NCBI GenBank assembly: GCA_023935145.1
Contig: CM043705.1
Span: 19,968,001-20,032,000, forward strand
Length of the DNA: 64,000 bases
From: Bretschneidera sinensis
Lineage: Eukaryota; Streptophyta; Magnoliopsida; Brassicales; Akaniaceae
Reading direction: 5' to 3'
Shown: one piece after another, positions 44,820 to 56,600 of the stretch
How positions within the stretch are numbered: position 1 is the stretch's first letter
Layout: each line of letters opens with the position of its first letter
Made by a program: the position numbers and the translations under genes
The notes under the pieces: model-generated
Told to the model about the DNA's origin: nothing
The model's input: the letters and a program-made list of their open reading frames with translations, nothing else
Database searches by the model: none

Positions 44820-47620
44820 ACCGTTAATCTGAGTAAAATGATTACTCACTGAGCTCTTTAGCTAATTCTTTATATATATATTACAAAAAAATCCTTTTGA
44901 ACTTTGGAGACATCAAGTGAATGAGAGATTAAAAGAAAATTCTCTTAGGTGGATTGCAAGCAAAGAGTTTGTTAATTTTTTTTTCAATAATGAATGTACG
45001 GGTTATGTTTCTATGTCTCCATTTTTGGAATGATGTATAATTTAGTTAAATTCGGATGTGGAAAATGAAAAAGGTTGCATATTTGTAGACATTTGGTTTT
45101 ACCCAAGAATACTTTGTATAAATTGTAAGTGAAGCTATGGTTGTATATATATGTGTAAAATAAATCATAAAATTTACTAGTAAGATCTAGGTCATGGTTT
45201 TCTTCAGTTTTAAGTGCTCAATGTTTGAAGGTAATGGTGCCATTACGAACGGACCCATGCAGTTTTTTCGGGATAAGGTCGTTACAGTTTCATTTCCATG
45301 AAGTCTAGAAATTAGCAATGTGTAAGTTTGTACCACTAAGGTCCGTACAATTAATTAGACTATCAAAGTAATTATGGATGGTTCAATCTTCTACTAGAGT
45401 GGTGGAAGAATCACTAGAACTTTTCCTTAATTTTCCTACTGATAAAAAATTTAGCATGAAGTGTGGAGCGTCGTTGGATGATTGTTATTCTACAACTAGT
45501 GTTCCTCAGCAAGAGATCAAGGATGGTGACTTTGGCAGGTTCAAATGATATGGCTGCTAATAATGAAGTCATGCTTCATAGAGATTCTCTAACATAAGCA
45601 TTCGCCATTTGTAGGAAGGAAAAAGTTAGTTCTAAATAAACTTGACAAAAATTTGAATGGTCACTCACGTAAAAGAATGGCGAGAACTTCCAGGATGGCC
45701 TAATATTATCGGGAGTTTTGGTGAGAGGCACTTGAGGCTTAACGTACTACCTCTACTCATAACTAGGAAAAATCTACTAACACTTGGTTAAAGTTGTTAA
45801 CACTCGATAATATGGAGCTCTGCAAATGTGATGCGTGCTTTTTGTTTTTAATTTTTTAGCTTTGGTTCTTGTCACACTGGTTTTTATTCCCTTTATTATC
45901 AATACGACGCTTGTCCTTCAATATATATATTTACTTATAATTAAATAATTAGTAGAAAAAAGATTTTGAATTTTTTTTGTTTAATTCTCTTTAATCTGAT
46001 GTAATTCATTTAATATCTTGTACTTGACCAATGTTAGTTTGACAAGCAATTCATTCTTCATTTTTTTAAAATAAAAAATATGGTTAATTTGGATTTCTAG
46101 TTGGGTTTTCTCGAATTTCTTTAAAGGTTGGGTTTGGGTGCTCAAATTTCAAAGTTGTTTTAGGTAAGAGCCATATCGAATTTTGAGTGACTCGAGTCGG
46201 GTTCAAATTCAATAATATTATTTTAATTTATTTTTTTTAGTTTATCTGATAGGTCAATATGAGTTTCCTAGTCAGGATAGATTTTATCACGTATTCTTAG
46301 TATACGTGTGCATGTGCGTGGGAGATAAAACATTATCGAATTAATGATGATAAATACAATGAATTCAATGTGATAGAAACTGAAAAAACATCTTAAATGG
46401 TAAATGCACTTCAACTTGTCTTTGTAATCCTATAAATAAACATTTTTTTCTAGTAATTTAAGCATATCAAAAGATCTTTAATCATCTAAAGCACAGGCAA
46501 ATAAGTAGTATTAAATACCATGACAAGTCTAAATATCAATTCAGTTAAGATGATCATGTTTATGGCAGGTATAGCAATTTTGGTTTCGCCTGGGTCTGCA
46601 CAACAAGACATCATCGACAAACAACATTGCAAAAACCGGATGGACCTAAACTGTGCTATGGAGATTTTTCAAAATATATTTTGGGATCTGAAAAAAGTAA
46701 TTATAGGTAAATAATGCTGCCAAAAACTTTTGGGCATGAATGAAGTTTGCCATAATGCGTTCGTAGAACTGCAGGTCAAGAGAAAACTTTATAAGGGAAA
46801 GGCATCTGAATACCGAAAAAATGGAAAACGAGCACGGAAAAAATGTGTGTCAATTCTGGGTAAGGTTCCAGGTGCTTCTTTAAAGAAATAGGTTTGATTA
46901 TGTTGAAACATTGAAGAGACTAATTGTAAAAATAATATTTTCATTCCTTTTGATGGAATTATATAAAAAGCATGCCTTTATTTATGAAACTTGTCGTTTA
47001 CCTGCTTTCACCATAAAGTCGAGAAGAATGATTGTGTCATAAAGAATAAAAGTAAATAAAAAACCAAATAAATGTATGCGGAAAAAAATCACACAAATTT
47101 GATTCAGCCATCGCAATTTTTTTTAAGAATTTTATTAATTCAGTTGGATCATTAGAATTTAAATTCAAATGAAAAATGTAATTAATTTATGAATTTATTA
47201 TAAGAAATTAGAACAAACCACTACTGCAAAATTCAGCTCAAACTGATATTTTATTTATCCCCCGGTGGGCGCTACTGTGAATGGCACATGCTTAAAATAA
47301 TCACATCTTTCAAAATGCAAACAAACATTTAGGCTAAGCCTAGCCCATTTGAACGCTGCCTCAACTAAACAGATTAAAGATCAATTTAAGGTGGCCTATT
47401 AGCCAAAGTTTAGGACTGTGAATCCCGAAAGTTGCAGAACGAGAAAAAAATTGTAGAAGAAAGCAATTATATATCTAGTGTAGGTTAGTCTTTTTCGGTA
47501 CAGTTACAAATTTTTTTTTTTCCACTCAATTTTCTCGAAAATGACATTCCTGATTTCTCCTTTATGCGTGCACATGATCTCACTGGATCACTATACTTTT
47601 AATGATTTTGTAGCAGTTAA
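44820..47620. other. foreign segment inside the gypsy element
   Basis: Collinearity with the plus-strand relative is lost from about 44820 (RNase H) to about 47620 (RT after MSFGLTN). The RT catalytic half that should lie between is absent, so the segment replaced it or inserted beside a deletion. It holds the prolamin-like pseudogene at 46520, and a stretch at 44880-45180 that resembles the 3' end of a gene. I saw no inverted ends or target duplication, so the mechanism is unknown. Boundaries are accurate to perhaps 20 bp. Confidence 0.65.
46520..46891 (+). pseudogene. prolamin-like (ECA1 gametogenesis-related type) secreted cysteine-rich protein, one nonsense codon
   Basis: One frame from ATG 46520 to TAG 46889-46891 (123 codons before it) is broken only by TAA at 46712-46714. 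N-terminus: hydrophobic signal peptide (MIMFMAGIAILVSPGSAQQ). Mature part: Cys spacing C-x7-C ... CC ... C ... C, seen in HCKNRMDLNCAMEIFQNIF, CCQKLLGMNEVCHNAFVEL and KKCVSI. This matches the Prolamin_like family (small secreted proteins, often of egg cell or female gametophyte, for example ECA1/EC1 relatives). Lysine-rich C-terminal part is unusual. The stop lies immediately before the CC pair. It lies opposite to the gypsy genes and is not part of the transposon. Could also be a functional truncated peptide, but losing four of six Cys makes that unlikely. Confidence 0.7.
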
Positions 47621-47624
47621 TCAT

Positions 47625-48230
47625 CAAGTCCGTGAATGTTTCTGAAACATTAGTTAATCCAAATGACATCACAAAAAGTTTATGACCATAACGTATCCTA
47701 AAAGCAGTCTTAGGCACATCACCTTTCTTTATCCTCAATTAGTGATAACCTGATCTCAGGTTTATCTTAGAAAACACTCTCACTCCTTGTAACTACTCAA
47801 ACAATCCACTTATCCTGGGTAAAAGATATTTGTTCTTATTCAACTATTTGTAGTCTATACACAATCTCATCGTTCCATCTTCCTCCTTCACGAACAACAC
47901 ACGGGCTCCCCAAATATTCTTGAACTTTCAATTCTCTTAACTCAATGGGTGCCACTCTATAGGGTGCTATTAAATATATGTGATGATCCTGGTATCACAT
48001 CAATAGAGAATTTAATCTCTCTACTTGGAGGCAACCTAGACAACTCATCAAGAATTACATTAGAATAATCTTTCACCACTACGATTTATATCTAACTTCC
48101 TATTTCCCTTTTTAGAATCCATTATGTATACCAAATACTCATCACAACCCTTTTTCAACCATCTCTTAGTGGTCAGAGCAAAATGAGATAGTTCGAAAGT
48201 ATCTTATGTTCTCCCTGAAAGTTAAACTCT
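47625..48230 (-). pseudogene. gypsy reverse transcriptase, N-terminal half
   Basis: Minus strand matches 58330-58790 of the plus-strand copy, ending in [17 protein letters not shown]. The palm region with the FxDDILVYS motif is missing, replaced by the foreign segment. Small internal deletions (for example near 47909) and stops are present. Confidence 0.75.
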
Positions 48231-48560
48231 TCATGTCCATATCTTGAACACTACATTCTTTTTGGAACAATCAACCCAAGTGTAATATGTCGATAACCAA
48301 TTCTTTCCCAAAATCGAATGAAGATCTATCATATTCAAAGGTAATAAATCAGCTTCAGATTCTCTATCACTGATATGAATCACACAACCCTTGTAAACAT
48401 TTATAATTATCACTCTATCTCTAGTGGGAACTTCAACAAAAATATTTTGCATCAAATGATTAATACATACTTCAAAAGACTTCATATGAATACTGGATGC
48501 AAAAGAATGGGTTGCACCAAGATCAACCAACATTGATATATTCACATTTTCTATATACAA
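48231..48560 (-). pseudogene. gypsy aspartic protease remnant
   Basis: 109-codon frame: NISMLVDLGATHSFASSIHM, then VIHISDRESEADLLPLNMID and ILGKNWLSTY. The active site DSGATH is DLGATH here, otherwise the domain is the best kept of the three copies in the window (ILGxxWL flap-end motif present). Confidence 0.8.
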
Positions 48561-48599
48561 AGCACCTCAAATTAGAACAATTATGGGATAAATATCTTA

Positions 48600-49793
48600 T
48601 TTGAATATATCTATGACAAATTTTTGTCTCTCAGTCATACATCATATTACCGCTTCCCCTTGGTGGCATACTTACTTCCTCTGCCATGACTCCCAATTTC
48701 TCATAACTTGTCTCCCAAATCTAAGGGTCCCACCAATAGTATTCTAAGCTATGGAAGTAACAGATCCTGCTTGCCTTTGACTCTGTACTTCAGTTCCCTG
48801 TGGCAAGGAATGCCTCATCTGGGTGGTCTCCTACCCTGCACACTTATACTAGTACCACTTTTGGGTTTCTCAAATCTAGAATTCTTCCGCCAATTCCTCC
48901 AGCCTCTCATTTCTATCACATCATTCTCAGTCTGAAGTGTTATATCCACCAATCTAACATAATTCATATGCCTCATGTAAGATAGTTTTGATCAAATCTT
49001 AAAACATAGTTCATCTTTGAACCTCTTACACTTCTTTTCCTCTAGGTCTACTATTTTCGGTACAACCGTTGACAAGACCACAAATTTGCTATCATACTGA
49101 GCCATAGTTAACACATTTTCTTCAAATAAATAAAATCTCTATCTTGTTGGGCTCTAAAGGTCTAAGGAAATTTATCAAGGAAAACCTCCTTAAACCTATT
49201 ACAGGTTAAGGGTCTATCAATATCTGTACTTACCTTGTGAAGAATATCCTCCCATCATTCTAGGGTCTTTCTCTCTAATTTGAATGTAGCAAAGACGACC
49301 CTCTGCCTATCAGTCATTGGTAAAATATCAAATAGTCTCTCTAAATGTTTTACCCTTAACTCAAGCTTAAAAGGGTTTATAAATCCTTTAAACAACAAGG
49401 CATTTAGCTTAATTCATCTCCCTGCATCTCATGCATAAACTCATTTGCCCCCCTTTTTAAATGTGTATCATTACTGGATTAACAACCTCAGGTACTGCTC
49501 TAGCCTGTTCATCAATTCTATGCTATAAGCTATCAAGTCTATCATCGGTTACATTCATTTTCTCAAGAGCATGTTTAAAGGCTTATCTTAGCTTATCTCT
49601 TTCAACTTCAGATTCTCTCACACCTTTACCAATATCAATTATACTGATAACACGTTCCATTCTAGGAACCACAGATTCAGACTCAACCTCGACTTGTCAA
49701 AATATTGGGGGCCTACCACGCCCTCTCAAATTAACAACTCTAATTCTAACTCTAGCACATCCATGTGTCATCCTCAGCCTGTTCATTAAAATA
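48600..49793 (-). pseudogene. gypsy gag remnant
   Basis: Collinear with gag of the plus-strand copy (56601-57870), including the start MTHGCARVRIRVVNLRG and the retrotrans_gag middle (TPSVDRPLTC-like region). Multiple stops and shifts. Confidence 0.75.
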
Positions 49794-49857
49794 TAATTTA
49801 TTTAGATCTTCCAATTTTTTAAGTTCTCATGTAGTCTACATAATCTTAAAACCTAAT

Positions 49858-49869
49858 GCTTTGATACCA
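49858..49869 (-). promoter_or_regulatory. primer binding site, tRNA-iMet type
   Basis: Minus strand TGGTATCAAAGC, one mismatch to the standard TGGTATCAGAGC, 4 bp from the LTR. Confidence 0.8.
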
Positions 49870-49873
49870 AAAT

Positions 49874-52045
49874 TGTAACGACCTATCCCGGGTTGGCAAT
49901 CCTCGAGACGGTGTCATCACATTTTGAAAATCCCAGCATGACACATATATGCAACAATAAAAATAACACCACTAGAAATTTTTACATCAATCCTCAACCC
50001 TCAATATGGGAGATACATCAATATGGTATTGACTTAAACATTTTACATAACGTAATATGCATGAATATTTACAAAATTTTTTTATTTTATTTTCTCATTA
50101 GTTTGAGGATGTTGACATGTACGTGGCTTAAAGAAAATGATTCGTCTGACTCTCAACCCACCAGACTATTTGTCCTGTCTGCTACATGAAATCATTGTAC
50201 AATGAGGGGTGAGCATCACAAGCTCAGTGAATTAAATTTACTAGAAGTACTCAATCTGTATAAATAGTCTTTCAATATTTAATCATTTATATCTTATACA
50301 ACTTAATACTAGCATTCCACTATCACTATATATATCATAAGTCCCATTCTCTATCAATCTCTTCTTCTTATTTATTGGTTCACCTTAACACCATCAATTA
50401 TCTCATAATTACCTTGTAATGAGGTTCACAACACAAAGTCGACCATTTAGTTGGTTCTTATCATGTCATACTTCTAGGTTTCTTTCTTACCAATAACTAT
50501 CTCTCTATGAGACTCATACATCTATAAATAATTTGACAATAATACACAACACATCAGCATTTCAATGATGAAATCAATATTTAAAACAGATGCAATGCAT
50601 GAATTATTATTAGGGAACGTCTTCCCAAATGTCAACATATTTTTATTATCTTAGACCAGCCGCCTTCCCGGTTCTTTTCTTTACAGCTTATCCCGGCTGT
50701 TACGGTATTTATTTTCAACATATACCGGTTGTCACAGTGTCCCTTTTATTTTCAACTTATACCGGCTGTCACAGTTTTTCAATTAGACTGGCCCCTTCTC
50801 GGTTCTTCAATTAGACTAGCCCCTTCCCGGTTCTTCAATTAGATTGACTCCTTCTCGGTTCTTTCGGTTCTTTTATTTAATGCATATGCATATGAACAAT
50901 AATATGAAATATACATATGAACAGTAATATAAAAAACAACATGAACTCAAAATATTTAAATTTAGCTATCTTGTCTTTCCTCAAATTATTATAAAAAAAA
51001 TCCACTAAATTCTTCTCATCATAAATCACATCAAATCATCCATCTTAGATTGTCAAGATCCATTAAATTTCATCTCCTCATAATTCGTATCAAAACATCA
51101 ACCAAAACTTGTCAATAATTTATTTATCACCACCATTATTAAATCAACTCATTATTCTAATAATATTTCTTTTCACATAATAATTTTTTACGTGTCCAAA
51201 ATTCCTATCATTCTTGTCAATGAATTTTTCATCTACCACCAAAGCATACGCTAATAATTTATTTTAATATTATTACTAGATATTTCATTTTTTATTTAGA
51301 TTACTTAAAGTAAATCTAACTAACCACGTAGCACTTAAAGCTACCCGTGGATCACCTCCTTGTCTTTCCCGTTCCTCTTAGAAATTTCCCTCGGTTGCTG
51401 ATCGTCAACACCTGACATAATATTTGTATTAAATTTCTAATTATTTTTTCAATTATTCATAAACCACACCCTTTGAAAATTCCCACTTTTAATTCCAGGA
51501 AATTTCATGTACGCTAAAAAATTCAAAAATAAACACTACGTTATTACCTTCTATTTTTCTGATAGCTTCTCGCGACTCTTTATAAAATTTTCTTGTAAAC
51601 CCCTTCAAAATTGTGCTCTTTCGACCTTTTTTCGGTCCCCAAGTGTTTTGAGAGATAGAGTAGTTTGAATTGTAAAATGAAGAAACCAAATATGATTTGG
51701 TAAAAGATCAATTTATAAAGCGGTGGTTGCCGCTTCCAACAGTTGCAAATCAAACAGTTGCATAACATGCAGTCAAAGTCTCCAAATTTTGCAACACCTA
51801 GACTTCCAAGTGTTGCACGAAAATATCCTTTTTTTTTACAAAACCTTTTTTTGTCTTTTTCCTTTATACTATTCATGTTTTTTTTTTTCCATTTTCTTTG
51901 TAACTATGCCTCCACGCATCCAGATTTTTTTAATGAATTGTTTTATTCAAATAATAATAAACCTTTCACCTATATTTTATTTTAATTTTATGTCATATTT
52001 ATTAAATTACCTCATTACCCTTACTTTACGATTATGGGTATTACA
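49874..52045 (-). repeat. 5' LTR of the minus-strand gypsy element
   Basis: TGTAACGACCTATCCCGGG to GGGTATTACA, 2172 bp. Longer than its partner mainly because the CCGGT-type repeat at 50640-50880 has two additional units. Confidence 0.9.
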
Positions 52046-53253
52046 CCCTACCCGCTACCTGAAATTATTTAACAATGAGGAGTAAGCTTAACCCGCTTCC
52101 AACTGAAGGAAGTCAGTTAAGACAATTGTCTTCTCGGTATTTTATTATCAATTTAACCGACTACCTTCCCGATCTCTTATTATCAGTTAGACTGACATCC
52201 TTCACAGTCTTTTATTTTCAGTTAGACTGACTTCCTTCTCGGTCTTTTTATTTTTATTTTTATGCATATGAGCAATAATATTAAAACAATCATTCAATTT
52301 AGCTATCTAACTCTTTCTCAAAATTATTATTTTTGTCATATTTATTAAATTATCTCCTCATATATCATATCAAATTGTTAATCATAGTCTGTTAAGAATT
52401 TCATTTATCCTTTCATTATATATTTTATCAACTCAATATTTCAATAATATTACTTCTCATATAATAAATTTTTATCATATCAATTATTCATAATATCAAT
52501 CAACAAACTTTAATATATCATCCAATCATTTTAGTTCAATAATTAATTCAAATATCATCACTTTATATTTCATATTTATCTCGATTACTAAAAGTAAATC
52601 TAACTCACCATGTAGCACTTAAAGCTACATGTGGATCATATCCTTGCCTTTCTTGCTCATTTCAGCAATTTTACTCGATTGATGATCGTCAACACCTGAC
52701 ATAATATTTATATTAAAATTTGTAATTTATTTTTCAATTATTCTATAATTCATACCCTTTAAATTTCTACATCAAATTCTGGGTAATTTCACGTATGCAT
52801 AATTTCACAAATAAAATTCACATTATTACCTTTTGTTTTTCTTAAAGCTTCCCTCGAATCTCTTTAAAATTCTCCTGTAAACTTCTTCAAAATTTCAATC
52901 TTTCAACATTTCTTTGAGGCTCTGGGTGTTTAAAGAAAGAGAGTAATATGAATTGAAGAAAGAAAACCAAATAGGATTTGGTAGGAAAATAATAAAAAAA
53001 AAATCCAAAAATTGCATTTTATATTTACATTTCCCCTGCCACCACTGTTTTCCATATTATGCTATCCCACATGCATTTCTTTGCATGTTGGCAACTTACA
53101 CCTAGACTCCAGGTGTTTGCACCCAAAATTTTTTTTTTTCAGAAGAATTATTTCATTCAATAATAATTTTTTTTCACATATGTATTATTTCAACTCCATG
53201 TAATATCTATCAAATTACTTTTTTACCCTTACTTTAAGAACACGAGTATTACG

Positions 53254-53350
53254 TTATGTCTCCCTTAACAGACCGATACTTAGAGCATTTTATGTCAAAA
53301 CCCAGTAAGCCTAAATTAATGTAAGCCCACATCATGGAATAATTCTAATA
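53254..53350 (-). repeat. copia 5' LTR remnant, outer part
   Basis: Continues 40556-40674. Ends GGAATAATTCTAATA where the 3' LTR has CTAACA-like TTTTAACA, so the terminal CA has become TA. Followed by GATAT. Confidence 0.75.
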
Positions 53351-53355
53351 GATAT

Positions 53356-54405
53356 ATGATGAATGAGTCATCATCGTAATAAAAACTGTGAGATGAGTGT
53401 CCATCTCAAAGTATAGTTAGATCTCAAAGTAAATTTTTTCTTTTGAGGGTAGACCCCTACTAATATCTTTGCTAAAAACTTTTCAATTATATTGATTTTT
53501 TCTTCTTCTAAAGTGTCATGGTCATTATTTTTTGAGGTTATGTCTTAAAATAAATCTTAGTCCAAAATCATTTGGTTTCATTTTTTTAATTTTGAGCTTT
53601 TATGATCTAATCTTACAATTATCTATGGATTTTTCTAGTTGATTAATGCCCATAGCCATTAACAATAAAGGGTTGGGTTTTAGAAAAAAAGATTGGTAAC
53701 CTAATGCTTAGGTAGCAAATCTTTTGAATACATATATCATTGTATAAATTGAACCAATTGTAAATTGAGAAAGAGAAAGAGTTTGTGACAAGAGATAAAA
53801 ATGAAATGAATTTAATTTTCACTTGATTCCAATCGGAGTGGAAGAGTGAGAATATTGATCTTGATCAAATCTACTAGATAAAAGTTCAATGGTCGAAAGA
53901 GTAAAAATGAAAATAAAAATCATTTATCTTATATATTTTGCACTGCTAATTGTTAACAATCAGTTTTTATTTCACATGTACTTTTTTTTTTCAAAAAAAT
54001 GTGACAATAACAATTCTTTATCACTACTAAGACACCAGACCTAAAATTCCAAAGTTAAGATGCTAGACCAGTTTCAATGTTTAACTCTCATCGGTGTATG
54101 AGTTATTTGTTCGATATATATACGTGTCATTTTTCCCACTTTAGATAGGTTGTAGTGTTATGAGATTTTACATGGGTTATGTGATAGTACTATGAGCTTA
54201 TATTGCCATCAAATTGTACTTGTATATAGCATCGCTTCAATAAAAAAATAATTCTTATTTTTTGTCATATTATTGAACGTATTAAAAAGAACATGATAAC
54301 TACATGAGTTTTTTTTTTAATTTTTTTATAATTGATTTAGAAAGAAACATATAGAAAAAGAAAATGGCATCTCTGTTAACGTTGTGTGAGCACTGATGGA
54401 GCTAG
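53356..54405. other. intergenic sequence, no gene seen
   Basis: About 1.05 kb of AT-rich DNA between the two big nests, with no coding or repeat feature that I recognise. Confidence 0.4.
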
Positions 54406-54410
54406 GGGTG

Positions 54411-56496
54411 TGTAATACTCGTGTTATTAAAGTATGGGTAAAGAAGTATTTTGATAAATATAATATGGAATTAAAATAAAATAATATATACGTGAAAGAT
54501 TTATTATTTGAATAAAATAATTCATTTGAAAGAAAAAAAAAATTGGACGCGTGATGGTGTCGATACAAAGAAAAAGAAAAAAAAACACGTCCAAGACAGC
54601 ATAGAAGAATAAGAAGGAACAAAAAAAAAAAAAAAAAACCAACACCTGGTTGCAAGTATTAGTTGTCTAACATGTAAATGCAAGTTAGACAGCACATGAA
54701 TTTGTGGCAACCAAATGTGTGGGGATGATGACTGTTAACATATATATATAGTTTTAGTTAATTTTATTTATTACTTACCAAATCCTGTTTGGTTTTCTTC
54801 AACTTCAATTCAAACTACTCTCTTCCTTTAACCACTTGGGGATTGAAAGGGTAAAATTTTGAAGGGGTTTACAGAGAGAATTTTGTAGAGAGTCACGGGA
54901 AGCTCTAAGAAAAACAGAAGGTAATAATGTGAAGTTTATTTTTTGAAATTTAGCATACATGAAATTCCTAGAATTCAATGTGAGAATTTTCAAAGGGTGT
55001 GAATTATGAAGGAATTGAAAAATAAATTAAAAATTTTAATATAATTATTATATCATGTGTTGACAATCAGCAACTGGGGAAAATTGCTGAGAGGAGCAAG
55101 AAAGGCAAGGAAGTGATCACAGATAGCTCTAAGTGCTACATTGTGAGTTAGATTTACTTTAAGTAATCAAGATAAATATGAAATATATAGTGATAATATT
55201 TGAATATATTATTAACTTATGATTTGGTGATAGATGAAAGTTGGTTGATAGGTATGATAGGAATAATTGATGTGTAGAAAATTATTTTATGAGAAATAAT
55301 ATTATTGGAATAATGAGTCAATTTACTAATAAAGGTGATAAGTGAAATTCTTAACGAGCTATGGATGATGATTTGATATGATATATGAGGAGAAGAAATT
55401 AGTGAAATTGATCAAATAATAATTTGAGAAGAAGCATGATAACAAATTTGAATGTCTGATTACATGCGTGTTTTTATATTGTTGTACATATGCATATTTC
55501 ATATCATTGTTCTTATGAATATGCATGAAATAAAAGAACTGGGAAGGCAGTCAGTCTAAATGAAAATAAATGAACTAGAAGGGCAGTCGGTCTAAATGAG
55601 AATAAAAGAACCGGGAAGACAGCTGGTCTAAATAAGAATGAAAGAACCGGGAAGGCAATCGGTCTAAGCTAAAAGATGTCGACATGTGGGAAGATGTTCC
55701 CAATAATAATAACATTTGAATTTATGCATTGCATTTGCTTTAAATATTGATTGTTATTACTTGAGATGTTAAAGTGCTATTCATGATTGTAAATTTATTG
55801 ATAGATGAATGTGTCTCACAGAAAGACAAATACGCTGAGGAAGAAATATGAAAATATGATATGATGAGAATTGTTTGAATGATTGATTATATGTTGTGAA
55901 CCTCATAATGAGGTAAATGATAATGTTGAATTGAGAATTTAGAGATGATTAAATATATGATTGAAAGATTGATATGTCTGATGAGCAACTTAAGAGGAGA
56001 TTGTGTAATGGGGGAATTATGACATTGAGTAGTGATTATAGGATATTGTTATTTAATTATTTGAGAAAAAATGAATGAATATTGGAAGATTATTAGAAGT
56101 AATTGAATTTTAAGATGTAACTGGGAGTATATAATCGAATACTTATAGTAAATTTAATTCACTGAGCTCGTGAAGCTTACTCCTAATTGTATAATAATTT
56201 CAGGTATTAGGCAAGATAGATAGTTTGGTGAGTTGAGATTCAGACGAAGTCGTTATCTGTAAGCCACGTGGTTCACATCCCCAGACTAATGGAAAAAAAA
56301 TAATATTCATACATATTACGTTGTATATAATGTTTAAGTCAAGATTTGAATGATGTATCTCCCCTGTTGAGGGTTGAGGATTGATGTGATAATTGTAGTT
56401 AGTATTATTTTTATTGTTGCATATATTGTCGTGTTGGGATTTTCAAAATGTGATAACACCGTCTCGAGGGTGGCTAACCCGGGATGGGTTGTTACA
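54411..56496 (+). repeat. 5' LTR of the plus-strand gypsy element
   Basis: Starts TGTAATACTCGTG and ends GGATGGGTTGTTACA. Internal 36-bp repeats at 55535-55665 (four units). Opposite in orientation to the LTRs at 40989, 49874 and the solo LTR. Confidence 0.92.
55535..55665. repeat. 36-bp minisatellite in 5' LTR (four units)
   Basis: Unit AAGAACCGGGAAGGCAG followed by YCGGTCTAAATGAGAATAA. Corresponds to five units in the 3' LTR at 62300-62475. Confidence 0.85.
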
Positions 56497-56500
56497 ATTT

Positions 56501-56512
56501 TGGTATAAGAGC
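56501..56512 (+). promoter_or_regulatory. primer binding site, tRNA-iMet type
   Basis: TGGTATAAGAGC, one mismatch to TGGTATCAGAGC, 4 bp after the LTR. Confidence 0.85.
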
Positions 56513-56600
56513 ATTAGGTTTTATAATTCTGTGGACTTCATAAAAATGAAAAAAAGTGGAAGATTAAAATAAACTATATTTTAACGCAGAGTTTGAGGAT

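Larger units (their letters stand above)
40989..52045 (-). mobile_element. full-length Tekay/Del-like gypsy element with foreign insert, about 11 kb
   Basis: Two LTRs in minus orientation (40989-43107 and 49874-52045), iMet-type primer site, polypurine tract, and decayed gag, protease, RT, RNase H, integrase and chromodomain in order. Flanks CCCTG (40984-40988) and CCCTA (52046-52050) are a target duplication with one mismatch inside the older solo LTR. About 2.8 kb at 44820-47620 is foreign and replaces the second half of RT. Tekay placement rests on long LTRs, iMet primer, integrase motif YGRRCRT and the chromodomain. Confidence 0.85.
40675..53253 (-). mobile_element. solo Tekay-like gypsy LTR, itself split by a full-length relative
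   Basis: Pieces 40675-40988 and 52046-53253 together form one LTR of the family (starts TGTAACAACTCATCCCGGG, ends GAGTATTACG), with no internal gypsy sequence of its own. A perfect TTATG target duplication flanks it (40670-40674, 53254-53258). It is more diverged than the element inside it, consistent with greater age. Solo LTRs arise by recombination between the two LTRs of one element. Confidence 0.8.
35791..53350 (-). mobile_element. Ty1/copia retrotransposon, split by nested insertions
   Basis: Outer shell of a nest. From low to high coordinates: full 3' LTR (35791-36248), polypurine tract, RNase H, RT, integrase-RT linker, the end of integrase (to about 40555), then directly a partial 5' LTR (40556-40674 plus 53254-53350). 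Gag, protease, most of integrase, the primer site and part of the 5' LTR are deleted. GATAT flanks both outer ends (35786-35790 and 53351-53355), supporting one insertion event. Nested inside: two hAT-like elements at 38396-39931 and gypsy sequences at 40675-53253. Confidence 0.75.

Noticed and set aside
54326..54655. 109-codon minus-strand frame beginning near a poly-A tract
   Set aside because: Antisense of the LTR start and flank. Phe runs come from A-runs of the plus strand.
55535..55665. CRISPR-like regular repeats
   Set aside because: Head-to-tail units without spacers, inside an LTR of a plant retrotransposon.
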